In this document: piece by piece, positions 1 to 5,399 of the stretch
How positions within the stretch are numbered: the first letter of the stretch is position 1
How the letters are laid out: each line of letters starts with the position of its first letter
Assembly: GCA_946408315.1 (NCBI GenBank)
Contig: CAMJRV010000031.1
Location: 1-12,307 of the forward strand
Direction: 5' to 3'
DNA: 12,307 nt
From: an uncultured Bacillota bacterium
GTDB taxonomy: Bacteria > Bacillota > Clostridia > Peptostreptococcales > Anaerovoracaceae
The notes under the pieces: model-generated
Told to the model about the DNA's origin: nothing
What the model saw: only the letters and a program-made list of their open reading frames with translations
Database searches by the model: none
Position numbers and translations under genes: made by a program

Positions 1-2
1 TT

Positions 3-347
3 CGGAGGAAATGGTATGCGGACCAGCTGCGGAAGACGAATGAAGCGGGAGCCACGGCGCTGTATCTCTACTTTGTAAGGAAATTAAAAAAAGCCGGACT
101 CAAGAGGCCTGAGAGCCTCACCCTGCTCGAATATGCCGCCGCCTCACAGGAACGGCTGGAACGGTTTTCCGTATATGACGCGGATTTTCTCCGTCTGACC
201 CAGATATATCTGAAGATGACCTACGGCTACCAGCAGATTTCGGATGAAGAGCGGGAGCTTTTCCACGATTTTTATAAAGAGTTTTATAAAAATCTGAGGG
301 CCGAAATGGGGACCCTCAGATACTGCGTACATTTTTTCACGATTTAA
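3..347 (+). CDS. C-terminal fragment, transglutaminase-like / DUF4129 domain protein
   Basis: The open frame runs in from the left edge (first full codon at base 3) to TAA at 345-347, leaving 114 residues of a longer protein. The fragment is helical, charged and soluble-looking, with a pattern I recognise from DUF4129, the domain that ends many bacterial membrane-anchored transglutaminase-like proteins: an early ALYLYFVRKLKKAGL stretch, a middle SLTLLEYAA segment, then LTQIYLKMTYGYQQISDEE followed by a final helix. Such proteins usually have N-terminal membrane helices and a papain-like transglutaminase core, which would lie outside the window. Function of this member is unknown. The assignment rests on pattern similarity only; the frame itself is clear because both other + frames stop within 80 bases. 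It converges on the regulator gene at 399-920. Confidence 0.7.
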   Translation, partial: RRKWYADQLRKTNEAGATALYLYFVRKLKKAGLKRPESLTLLEYAAASQERLERFSVYDADFLRLTQIYLKMTYGYQQISDEERELFHDFYKEFYKNLRAEMGTLRYCVHFFTI

Positions 348-352
348 CATTT

Positions 353-400
353 TGCCGACACTTCGCTTCAGCAGCGTTCGGCAGAATTTATGTTATTTTT
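353..400 (+). terminator. Probable intrinsic terminator after the DUF4129 gene
   Basis: TGCCGA (353-358) pairs with TCGGCA (378-383), and an inner CGCT/AGCG stem (364-367 with 373-376) continues the hairpin across a small internal loop. A T-rich stretch follows (384-400), though it is not a clean T run and it overlaps the last codon of the convergent regulator gene. Termination of the + transcript between two convergent genes is the natural reading. Confidence 0.5.
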
Positions 401-920
401 ATTTGATAACCTTGACCGCCATCGTCTTGAAGATTGCGTAAAGCTCGTCCCCGATTTTGATGTCCATATCCTGCAGAGAACGGTTTGTGATCAGGACCGT
501 CATGGGAATGCCGACGTCGAGGGCGACCTTTGCGCTTTTTTCGTCGGAGACAATGCCGGTCACCGTTCCTTTCAACATGTTTCTGGCGCTGCTGACGAGG
601 GGCCCGGTACTCAAAATGACGTCCTCGGGGCGTACGGAAACCTTCGCCTTTCCTTCCAGATCGGTTGAAACGAAGATCTTTACTCCGTTGGTCACGGCGA
701 ACTGGTCGCTTCCTTCCCAGACGATTTCCGCGTCGTAGACGTTTTCTGATTTTTTGATGCTCATGAAATAAAGTTCCAACTGAGATTCAGATACCCGTAT
801 GCTCCGCCCGATATGGTGGGCCTGGATGTCTCCCCGCTTGATCATCTCATATACGGTATACTTGGACAGCTTTAATTTCTTGGCCAACTCTTCCGGCGTA
901 TATAATATTTCTTCCTGCAT
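399..920 (-). CDS. HTH-TOBE (molybdate/tungstate-type) DNA-binding regulator
   Basis: This 173-residue protein joins an excisionase/MerR-like helix-turn-helix (about residues 7-47, YTPEELAKKLKLSKYTVYEMI, then a wing ending GRSIRVSE) to a C-terminal TOBE/Mop-type domain (about 110-172, starting SARNMLKGTVTGI and ending in an IGDELYAIFK strand). The preceding KVSVRPEDVILS (93-104) is typical of TOBE regions in ModC/CysA-type ATPases. TOBE/Mop domains bind molybdate, tungstate or similar oxyanions, so this is most likely an oxyanion-sensing transcription factor. The ATG at 920 has GGAGGG eight bases upstream; an in-frame extension to 1091 exists but lacks such a site and reads through repeats, so I rejected it. 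It is divergent from the XdhC operon at 1191, the obvious regulatory target. A TATTAT -10-like sequence lies at 951-946 with only a weak -35. The ligand is inferred. Confidence 0.85.
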   Translation of the reverse strand: MQEEILYTPEELAKKLKLSKYTVYEMIKRGDIQAHHIGRSIRVSESQLELYFMSIKKSENVYDAEIVWEGSDQFAVTNGVKIFVSTDLEGKAKVSVRPEDVILSTGPLVSSARNMLKGTVTGIVSDEKSAKVALDVGIPMTVLITNRSLQDMDIKIGDELYAIFKTMAVKVIK

Positions 921-995
921 CGGATTTGCCCTCCACAAAACTAAGATAATATTGCTATTCACAATCGATACCACAGTACAGCAGAAAATGCTGCA

Positions 996-1030
996 TTGCG
1001 ACCCTGCGGCAACGCCGCCTTGCGACCCTG
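996..1030. repeat. Direct repeat pair TTGCGACCCTG in divergent control region
   Basis: TTGCGACCCTG occurs exactly at 996-1006 and again at 1020-1030, 24 bases apart, about two helical turns plus a few bases. Between them CGGC-AAC-GCCG (1007-1017) is a small inverted repeat, and AAATG (986-990) and CATTT (1034-1038) flank the unit as outer arms. The block lies between two divergent promoters and is GC-rich inside AT-rich flanks. It is a candidate operator for the HTH-TOBE protein; nothing else in the window repeats it. Confidence 0.4.
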
Positions 1031-1078
1031 TCGCATTTAAATTTATAGAATCATTATAATGTGAAACACTGTGAACAG

Positions 1079-1121
1079 CAAGCAAAAACAAGGTGTTTTT
1101 CTTGTATCAGTATGATAAAAT
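1079..1121 (+). promoter_or_regulatory. Predicted promoter with overlapping inverted repeat, XdhC operon
   Basis: A TAAAAT -10 (1116-1121) would start RNA at about 1128, exactly at the A of AGGTGCT, the same phasing as in the two promoters near 4.5-4.8 kb. The -35 position (about 1093-1098) is a poor match and lies inside an inverted repeat: CAAG(1079-1082)-C-AAAAACA(1084-1090)-AGG-TGTTTTT(1094-1100)-CTTG(1101-1104). A weak -35 covered by a palindrome suggests a regulated promoter. A second TATAAT at 1055-1060 could give an upstream start. Confidence 0.45.
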
Positions 1122-1127
1122 AAATAC

Positions 1128-1170
1128 AGGTGCTGCTCAGATGGAGTAGGCGGTTAGCCCTCGCAAGAGG
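1128..1170 (+). promoter_or_regulatory. Structured 5' leader of XdhC operon, copy of the toxin-mRNA leader
   Basis: This stretch matches the leader of the small toxin mRNA (minus strand, 4765 to 4718) almost base for base: AGGTGCT, an AGA in the first loop, GTAGGCGGTTAGCCCTC, then AAGAGG and TGA. It can fold as CTGCTC/GAGTAG (about 1133-1138 with 1143-1148 region), an open GCGGTTAG, then CCTC-GCAA-GAGG (1159-1170) closed by a GNRA loop. In the toxin version the first stem is CTACC/GGTAG and the second CCCTC-ATAA-GAGGG, so pairing is kept while bases differ. Unlike the toxin, the gene here has its own AGGAG further downstream (1179-1183), outside the hairpin. TAGGCGGTTA (1147-1156) is complementary to the small RNA at 4596-4605. 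Confidence 0.6.
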
Positions 1171-1190
1171 TGACAAAAAGGAGAAAACTC

Positions 1191-2012
1191 ATGAGCAAGA
1201 TTTCTTATATAGGAAAAGACCTGATCGAGAAGGGAGAGGACTTCGTCATCGCAAAGGTGGTCGATACCCATGGCTCTACGCCGAGAAAAAAGGGAGCTTG
1301 CCTTCTGATGAGACAGGACGGGACAAGGTATGGCACGGTAGGCGGCGGAAAGCTGGAAGCCGAGGTGGAGCGAATCTGTCTGGAAACCTTTCAGACGAAG
1401 GAGTCGCAGATCTATCACTTCCGGCTGACTGCGAAGGAACAGCAGGGACTGGATATGAGATGCGGAGGCGACGCCGACGTCAGCATCGAATATGTGGACG
1501 CGAAGAAGCCCGAAAGCTTTATTTCAGACTTCGATGCGAAGGCCACGGCCTTCATTTTTGGAGCAGGTCATGTGGGACAGGCTCTTGAGCCGATCCTTCG
1601 GTATGTGAACTTTACGACAAAGGTCATCGACGACCGCCCCGATTTTGCCAATCGGGAACGGTTCCCTGAGGCGGACGAGGTCGTCGTCATCGACAGCTTT
1701 CTGGATGCGTATCAAGGGATGGAGACCGATGAAAACAGCTATATCATCATTGTAACCAGAGGCCACAGCGGGGACTACGACGTCCTGAAACAGACGCTGA
1801 AACGGCAGACCGCATATATCGGAATGATCGGGAGCAGGAGTAAGGTGGCCGAGGTCTACCGTATGCTGCGGGAGGACGGATTTAGTCAGGAGGATCTGGA
1901 CCGGGTTTACTCTCCCATCGGTACGGATATCTTTGCGGAGACTCCGGAGGAAATCGCGATCAGTATTACCGGAGAAATGATAAAGGTCAGGGCCGGTCAT
2001 GGGGATCGGTAG
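1191..2012 (+). CDS. xdhC: XdhC family protein (molybdenum hydroxylase maturation)
   Basis: This 273-residue protein has both XdhC halves. The N-terminal half shows VDTHGSTPRKKGACLLM (24-40), GTVGGGKLE (48-56) and MRCGGD (89-94); the C-terminal Rossmann half shows FGAGHVGQAL (123-132), VIDDRPDFANRERFP (145-159), IVTRGHSGDYDVL (187-199) and YIGMIGSRSK (209-218). XdhC proteins bind molybdenum cofactor, help install the sulfido ligand and insert the cofactor into xanthine dehydrogenase-type hydroxylases; they act in the cytoplasm and are not themselves the enzyme. ATG 1191 is chosen because AGGAG lies seven bases upstream; an in-frame GTG at 1170 sits inside the leader hairpin and is less likely. 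The last 14 bases overlap the next gene, indicating translational coupling. No hydroxylase subunit is in the window, so the client enzyme is unknown. Confidence 0.9.
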   Translation: MSKISYIGKDLIEKGEDFVIAKVVDTHGSTPRKKGACLLMRQDGTRYGTVGGGKLEAEVERICLETFQTKESQIYHFRLTAKEQQGLDMRCGGDADVSIEYVDAKKPESFISDFDAKATAFIFGAGHVGQALEPILRYVNFTTKVIDDRPDFANRERFPEADEVVVIDSFLDAYQGMETDENSYIIIVTRGHSGDYDVLKQTLKRQTAYIGMIGSRSKVAEVYRMLREDGFSQEDLDRVYSPIGTDIFAETPEEIAISITGEMIKVRAGHGDR

Positions 2013-3390
2013 AATGGTGTCAAAGGATCCGGGGCCGGAAGCGGTCCGGAAGTCGGCAGGCCACTGTGGGCCTAACCTTGTGGGCCTGATCCTCGCGGCG
2101 GGGTATTCCTCGCGCATGGGCGCGTTCAAACCCTTATTGACGATAGGCGATGTGACTGCGCTAGAGCGGATTTCTGCTACGTTGAAAGGCGTGGGGGTTC
2201 ATCGGATCATCGGGGTCACGGGATATCAGAGAGAGCTGCTTGCGCCCGTTCTGGAAGCAGAAGGGATCGAGGAAGCGTACAATCCCGACTTTGACAAAGG
2301 GATGTTTACCTCCATCCAGGCGGGAATCAGAAAGGCACTTTCGGAAGCTCCGGCAGCCGCGGTTGGACTGAAAACTCGCCCGGACGGATTCTTTTTGATG
2401 CTTGTCGATTGCCCCCTCGTCCCATCCTGGGTGCTGGAACAGCTTTTGAAAAAGCATGAAGAGGAGCCGGAAGCTTTTCTCGTGCCCTGTTTTCGCGGGA
2501 AAAAGGGCCATCCTCTGTTTATCCCGGGTTCTTACGCGGAGGAAATCCTGGCGTACGGGGGAGAGGGGGGACTGAAGGCGATCACAAGCCGTCATGAGGA
2601 CAGGTTGATTCGGCTTGAAACCGGCACGGAGGCGGTGGTCCTCGATATGGATACGCCGGAAGGATACGAAGAGATTTTGGAGTATTACGGCAGGCAGAAG
2701 GACCGGAACGGGAACCCGGAGACGGGTCTTTCGGGAGGGACGGATCCTCCCTGGAAAGAAGCTCTCAGTGGGAAAAGATTATTTCTGATCCGTCATGGGG
2801 AAATCAGGCAGCATAAAGAAAAGATTTTTTTAGGCCAGACGGATATCCCCCTTTCCGATCGGGGAAGGGAGCAGGCGCGACAGGCGGCAGCTGAGCTGGA
2901 CCGCCTTGGGGTCGGGACCGGGCGAATCTACACCAGCGATCTGTCCAGAGCCTATGAAACGGCAGAGACCATCAGCCGGACCATGATCGCGGACCCAATA
3001 TCCGGGGAAGAAGCGGAAGCCCAAAGAGAGGTGATTCCCTTGAAACTTTTCCGGGAGATGTCGCTGGGAGAGTGGGACGGCCGTTATATCAGTGAAATCA
3101 GGGAGCTATATCCGGAGGAATACCGAAAGCGCGGTGAACAGCTCCTAACCTATAAATTTGGAAATGACAGTGAAAATTTTTACGATTTGAAGTACCGTGC
3201 GATGAAGGGCTTACAAAGCGTGCTGAGGCAGGAAAGGGAAGCCGGGGACGGCTGCAGAGATATTGTCATCGTGTCCCATTCGGGTGTGATCAACGTGATC
3301 CTGAGCGAGCTGCAGCAGAAAGAGCTGTCGGAGCAGATTGGAAAACGCATCCCCAACGGAGGCATGGTCTTGATCGATTATTCTAATTGA
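1999..3390 (+). CDS. MobA/MocA-like nucleotidyltransferase fused to histidine phosphatase
   Basis: This 463-residue protein has two domains. Residues about 27-230 are a MobA/MocA-like nucleotidyltransferase: LILAAGYSSRMGAFK (30-44) is the nucleotide-binding loop and lysine, followed by MLVDCPLV, GKKGHPLFIP and LDMDTPEGY, as in enzymes that attach CMP or GMP to molybdopterin. Residues about 258-463 are a histidine phosphatase: LIRHGE with the phospho-accepting H266, TSDLSRAYETAETI, an acid E353 in FREMSLGEWDG, and H427 in VSHSGVIN, so the active site is complete. A linker of about 25 residues separates them. CTP/CMP use (molybdopterin cytosine dinucleotide for hydroxylases) fits the XdhC neighbour. 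The phosphatase substrate is unknown. ATG 1999 overlaps xdhC by 14 bases; ATG 2014, just after the xdhC stop, would also work. Confidence 0.88.
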   Translation: MGIGRMVSKDPGPEAVRKSAGHCGPNLVGLILAAGYSSRMGAFKPLLTIGDVTALERISATLKGVGVHRIIGVTGYQRELLAPVLEAEGIEEAYNPDFDKGMFTSIQAGIRKALSEAPAAAVGLKTRPDGFFLMLVDCPLVPSWVLEQLLKKHEEEPEAFLVPCFRGKKGHPLFIPGSYAEEILAYGGEGGLKAITSRHEDRLIRLETGTEAVVLDMDTPEGYEEILEYYGRQKDRNGNPETGLSGGTDPPWKEALSGKRLFLIRHGEIRQHKEKIFLGQTDIPLSDRGREQARQAAAELDRLGVGTGRIYTSDLSRAYETAETISRTMIADPISGEEAEAQREVIPLKLFREMSLGEWDGRYISEIRELYPEEYRKRGEQLLTYKFGNDSENFYDLKYRAMKGLQSVLRQEREAGDGCRDIVIVSHSGVINVILSELQQKELSEQIGKRIPNGGMVLIDYSN

Positions 3391-3440
3391 TGCGCCTGTG
3401 GAGACACAGCCGGCGCGGCACATGGAAATGGAGAGCAATT

Positions 3441-4463
3441 ATGAAAGAGGTTTCGGTATATGATGCGGTGGGTATGGTGCTGGCTCATGATTTGACCCAG
3501 ATCATCCCGGGAGAATTCAAAGGAAGCAGATTTAAAAAGGGACATGTGATCGCGCAAGAGGACATCGACGTCCTGTTGAGCATGGGGAAACGGCACCTCT
3601 TTGTGGTAGACAAGGAGGAGACGGATATTCACGAGGACGAGGCCGCCATGCGTATTGCGACTGCGGCGGCGGGCAGGGGCATTCGCCTGGTCGCGCCCGG
3701 CGAGGGGAAGATCGAGCTTGTGGCGGAGTATGACGGGCTGCTGAAGATCAACACTGCCATGCTGACCCAGCTCATCGATCAGGATGAAATCATGTTTGCG
3801 ACGATTCATGAGAACCAGTTGGTCAAAGCAGGCCAGAAGGTGGCGGGGACCCGGGTCATTCCTCTCTTTGTCAACGAAAGTATCGTAACCGGTGCGGAGA
3901 AGGTATGTCAAAGCGGTCATCTCGTCGAGATCCTGCCTTTACAGAAATTGAAAATCGGCCTTGTGACCACCGGAAGCGAGGTTTATACGGGAAAGATCCA
4001 GGATGCCTTCGGACCCGTGCTGAAAAAGAAATTTGACGCCCTGGGCAGTGTCGTGGTCAATCAGTTGTTTGCCGACGATGACGAGGAAATGATCGCAGAC
4101 TGCATCAAGCAGCTCATTGCGGAAGGTGTGGATATGATCGGCGTTACGGGCGGAATGTCCGTCGACCCCGACGACAGGACGCCTACCGGAATCAGAAGAG
4201 CAGGCGGCCATATCATAACCTATGGCGCTCCCGTTTTGCCTGGAGCCATGTTCATGCTGGCTTATATCGGAAATGTTCCTGTCGTAGGTCTTCCCGGCTG
4301 CGTCATGTACAGCAGAGTCAGCATCTTTGATCTGATCGTACCGAGAATCCTGGCCGGAGAAATCCCGACGAGGATGGATATCAAGAAGCTGGCCCACGGC
4401 GGACTCTGCCAGAACTGCGAGGTCTGCACCTATCCAAATTGCGGTTTCGGGAAGTCGTATTGA
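3441..4463 (+). CDS. Molybdopterin-binding (MoCF domain) protein with C-terminal Cys cluster
   Basis: This 340-residue protein carries a MoeA/MogA-type molybdopterin-binding domain in its second half: IGLVTTGSEVYTG (172-184), VTGGMSVDPDDRTP (235-248), PVLPGAMFMLAY (264-275) and GLPGCVMYSR (283-292). Residues 1-160 resemble a reduced MoeA-like lead region beginning VYDAVGMVLAHDLTQI. The end has C323, C326, C329 and C334 in a CxxCxxCxxxxC pattern followed by GFG, suggesting metal or Fe-S binding, which ordinary MoeA lacks. It probably binds molybdopterin or its adenylate during cofactor assembly or delivery with the two upstream genes. ATG 3441 follows GGAGAG with suitable spacing; the longer frame from 3387 encodes an arginine/tryptophan-rich extension that looks untranslated. 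It is the last gene of the operon; 50 bases separate it from the fusion gene. Confidence 0.88.
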   Translation: MKEVSVYDAVGMVLAHDLTQIIPGEFKGSRFKKGHVIAQEDIDVLLSMGKRHLFVVDKEETDIHEDEAAMRIATAAAGRGIRLVAPGEGKIELVAEYDGLLKINTAMLTQLIDQDEIMFATIHENQLVKAGQKVAGTRVIPLFVNESIVTGAEKVCQSGHLVEILPLQKLKIGLVTTGSEVYTGKIQDAFGPVLKKKFDALGSVVVNQLFADDDEEMIADCIKQLIAEGVDMIGVTGGMSVDPDDRTPTGIRRAGGHIITYGAPVLPGAMFMLAYIGNVPVVGLPGCVMYSRVSIFDLIVPRILAGEIPTRMDIKKLAHGGLCQNCEVCTYPNCGFGKSY

Positions 4464-4509
4464 GTCTGAGAACTTCGTTTTGAAAATGGACTTTTTGAGG
4501 TAAAAAGGT

Positions 4510-4538
4510 TTGACATAGCATATTCCCAATGCTATTAT
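4510..4538 (+). promoter_or_regulatory. Strong sigma-A-type promoter for small + RNA
   Basis: TTGACA (4510-4515), 17-base spacer, TATTAT (4533-4538): a consensus -35 and a -10 with one mismatch at ideal spacing. Predicted start is about 4545-4548, just before AGGTGCT. No gene of useful length follows before a strong terminator, so it drives a short RNA. Confidence 0.72.
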
Positions 4539-4544
4539 AAAGAA

Positions 4545-4640
4545 AAGAGGTGCTACCGGTAAACGGTTAGCCCGGAAATTAAAAGATGATTAAAATAACC
4601 GCCTAGTTTTCCAGACTGTGGGCGGTTATTTCTTTTTTGT
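4545..4640 (+). ncRNA. Antitoxin-like small RNA, convergent with toxin mRNA
   Basis: A roughly 95-nt transcript is bounded by the promoter at 4510-4538 and the terminator ending near 4638. It begins AGGTGCTACC and folds as GCTACC / GGTTAGC (with a bulged T), so its 5' end resembles that of the toxin mRNA on the other strand. Its 3' part (about 4591-4640) is antisense to the last codons and 3' end of the toxin mRNA. It also carries TAACCGCCTA (4596-4605), complementary over 10 nt to the toxin leader (4736-4745 minus) and to the XdhC-operon leader (1147-1156). A 6-codon frame at 4586 lacks a good ribosome site, so I read this as noncoding. The layout matches 3'-overlapping type I pairs such as TxpA/RatA. 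Confidence 0.6.
4593..4638. terminator. Bidirectional terminator shared by small RNA and toxin mRNA
   Basis: AATAACCGCC (4594-4603) pairs with GGCGGTTATT (4621-4630), extendable by one A-T pair, around a 17-base loop. TTTCTTTTTT (4629-4638) follows on the + strand; on the - strand the hairpin is followed by ATTTTAAT, a weaker U tract. Both convergent transcripts can therefore end here and share complementary 3' hairpins. Confidence 0.75.
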
Positions 4641-4709
4641 GAGTGTGTATGTAACGAGCACAACATTAACAATTAAAGCCAATAAGGCTATTGTTTCCGC
4701 TGACGACAT
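4626..4709 (-). CDS. Small single-span membrane peptide, holin-like type I toxin
   Basis: This 27-codon frame starts MSSAETIALLALIV, continues as a hydrophobic segment of about 18 residues (NVVLVTYTL) and ends in three lysines before TAA. A short N-terminus, one membrane span and a basic tail are the hallmark of the small holin-like/TxpA-type toxins. It has its own promoter (4772-4800), a structured leader and a convergent RNA overlapping its 3' end. ATG 4709 is eight bases after AGGGGGG; ATG 4715, two codons earlier, is in frame but too close to it. The family is recognised by architecture, not by a close named homologue, and toxicity is inferred. Confidence 0.65.
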   Translation of the reverse strand: MSSAETIALLALIVNVVLVTYTLTKKK

Positions 4710-4715
4710 ACGCAT

Positions 4716-4766
4716 CACCCCCCTCTTATGAGGGCTAACCGCCTACCGTGTCTCAGGTAGCACCTG
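4716..4766 (-). promoter_or_regulatory. Structured 5' leader of toxin mRNA, ribosome site in hairpin
   Basis: Reading the minus strand from 4765: AGGTGCT, hairpin CTACC/GGTAG, an exposed GCGGTTAG (GGCGGTT at 4743-4737), then CCCTC-ATAA-GAGGG (4734-4721). The right arm of the second hairpin is the start of the ribosome-binding sequence AGAGGGGGGTGA, so folding would limit initiation, a common feature of type I toxin mRNAs. GGCGGTT can pair with the AACCGCC arm of the mRNA's own terminator or with the small + RNA. Confidence 0.6.
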
Positions 4767-4771
4767 TGTTC

Positions 4772-4800
4772 AATATACTACATATAAAATCCATTTTCAA
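4772..4800 (-). promoter_or_regulatory. Predicted promoter for toxin mRNA
   Basis: On the minus strand, TTGAAA (4800-4795), a 17-base spacer and TATATT (4777-4772) make a near-consensus promoter. The predicted start falls at about 4765, the A of AGGTGCT, the same position relative to the motif as in the other two promoters. Confidence 0.65.
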
Positions 4801-4849
4801 TACATAATTACATTTAATCCCATAAAATGATGTAAGATATGACGTGTTT

Positions 4850-5299
4850 CTAATGAGAGTCTTTTGCTAAAGATATACGGAACAAGATGAGAGCATAGAT
4901 AAAAGGAACAAGAGTACAGATTATTGTCCAAGCTGCGATATGGGAGCCTTTATATTTCAGCAACATGTGGTAAATGGACCCTATAATCGGAATCATTGCA
5001 ACAATACTTAGGAAAATCCCCCAGGTTGGCACCTGGATTCCGACCAACCCAGCTATGGCGCAAAAAGGGAGCAGGGTTTCCGGAGAATCCCATTTTGTAT
5101 GAAAAATAGTGAAGTTTTCCTTTATCAAAAGCCCTGTGATATAGTAATTGCATATGGGAATCCATGATAGCCAGGCATTTCCAATCCCTTCGTTTTGCGC
5201 AAGTTTATACAGACCGACAGAGCCCAAAACATATGCCGCTATTCCGACTATTGCCGTAATAATTAATAAATTAACCGGCATCATTATGAGAATTCTCAT
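4850..5299 (-). CDS. Hypothetical multi-span membrane protein
   Basis: This 149-residue protein has about four or five membrane segments: roughly residues 7-31, 43-59, 76-92, 94-114 and 121-141. Between the first two is GLYKLAQNEGIGNAWLSWIPICNYY, a pattern I associate with small uncharacterised Clostridia/Bacilli membrane proteins of this size. No catalytic or transport motif is visible, so no function is offered. ATG 5299 has GGAG eight bases upstream. The stop is TAG at 4852-4850. Codon use is AT-rich like the neighbouring genes to the right, and unlike the molybdenum operon. The start codon lies at one end of a perfect 14-base palindrome (5286-5299). Confidence 0.7.
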   Translation of the reverse strand: MRILIMMPVNLLIITAIVGIAAYVLGSVGLYKLAQNEGIGNAWLSWIPICNYYITGLLIKENFTIFHTKWDSPETLLPFCAIAGLVGIQVPTWGIFLSIVAMIPIIGSIYHMLLKYKGSHIAAWTIICTLVPFIYALILFRISLAKDSH

Positions 5300-5399
5300 T
5301 CTTTCTTCTCCGTCCCTTTCAAGGAAATATAAATCGGAATATATTCTATTAAAGGCAAGGCCTTAAATCATGGCAAGCAGAATTCTGGTGATATTGACT

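Noticed and set aside
996..1030. Start of a CRISPR or longer repeat array
   Set aside because: Only two copies of 11 bases exist, with no further units on either side.
921..1091. N-terminal extension giving the HTH-TOBE protein 230 residues
   Set aside because: It crosses the direct repeats and probable promoter, lacks a ribosome site at its start, and its sequence does not look like a domain; ATG 920 has a strong GGAGGG.
3387..3440. Longer start for the molybdopterin-binding protein
   Set aside because: The added residues are unlike the family, and ATG 3441 has a good GGAGAG site.
4586..4606. Six-codon frame in the small + RNA
   Set aside because: No ribosome site, and most of it lies in the terminator arm.
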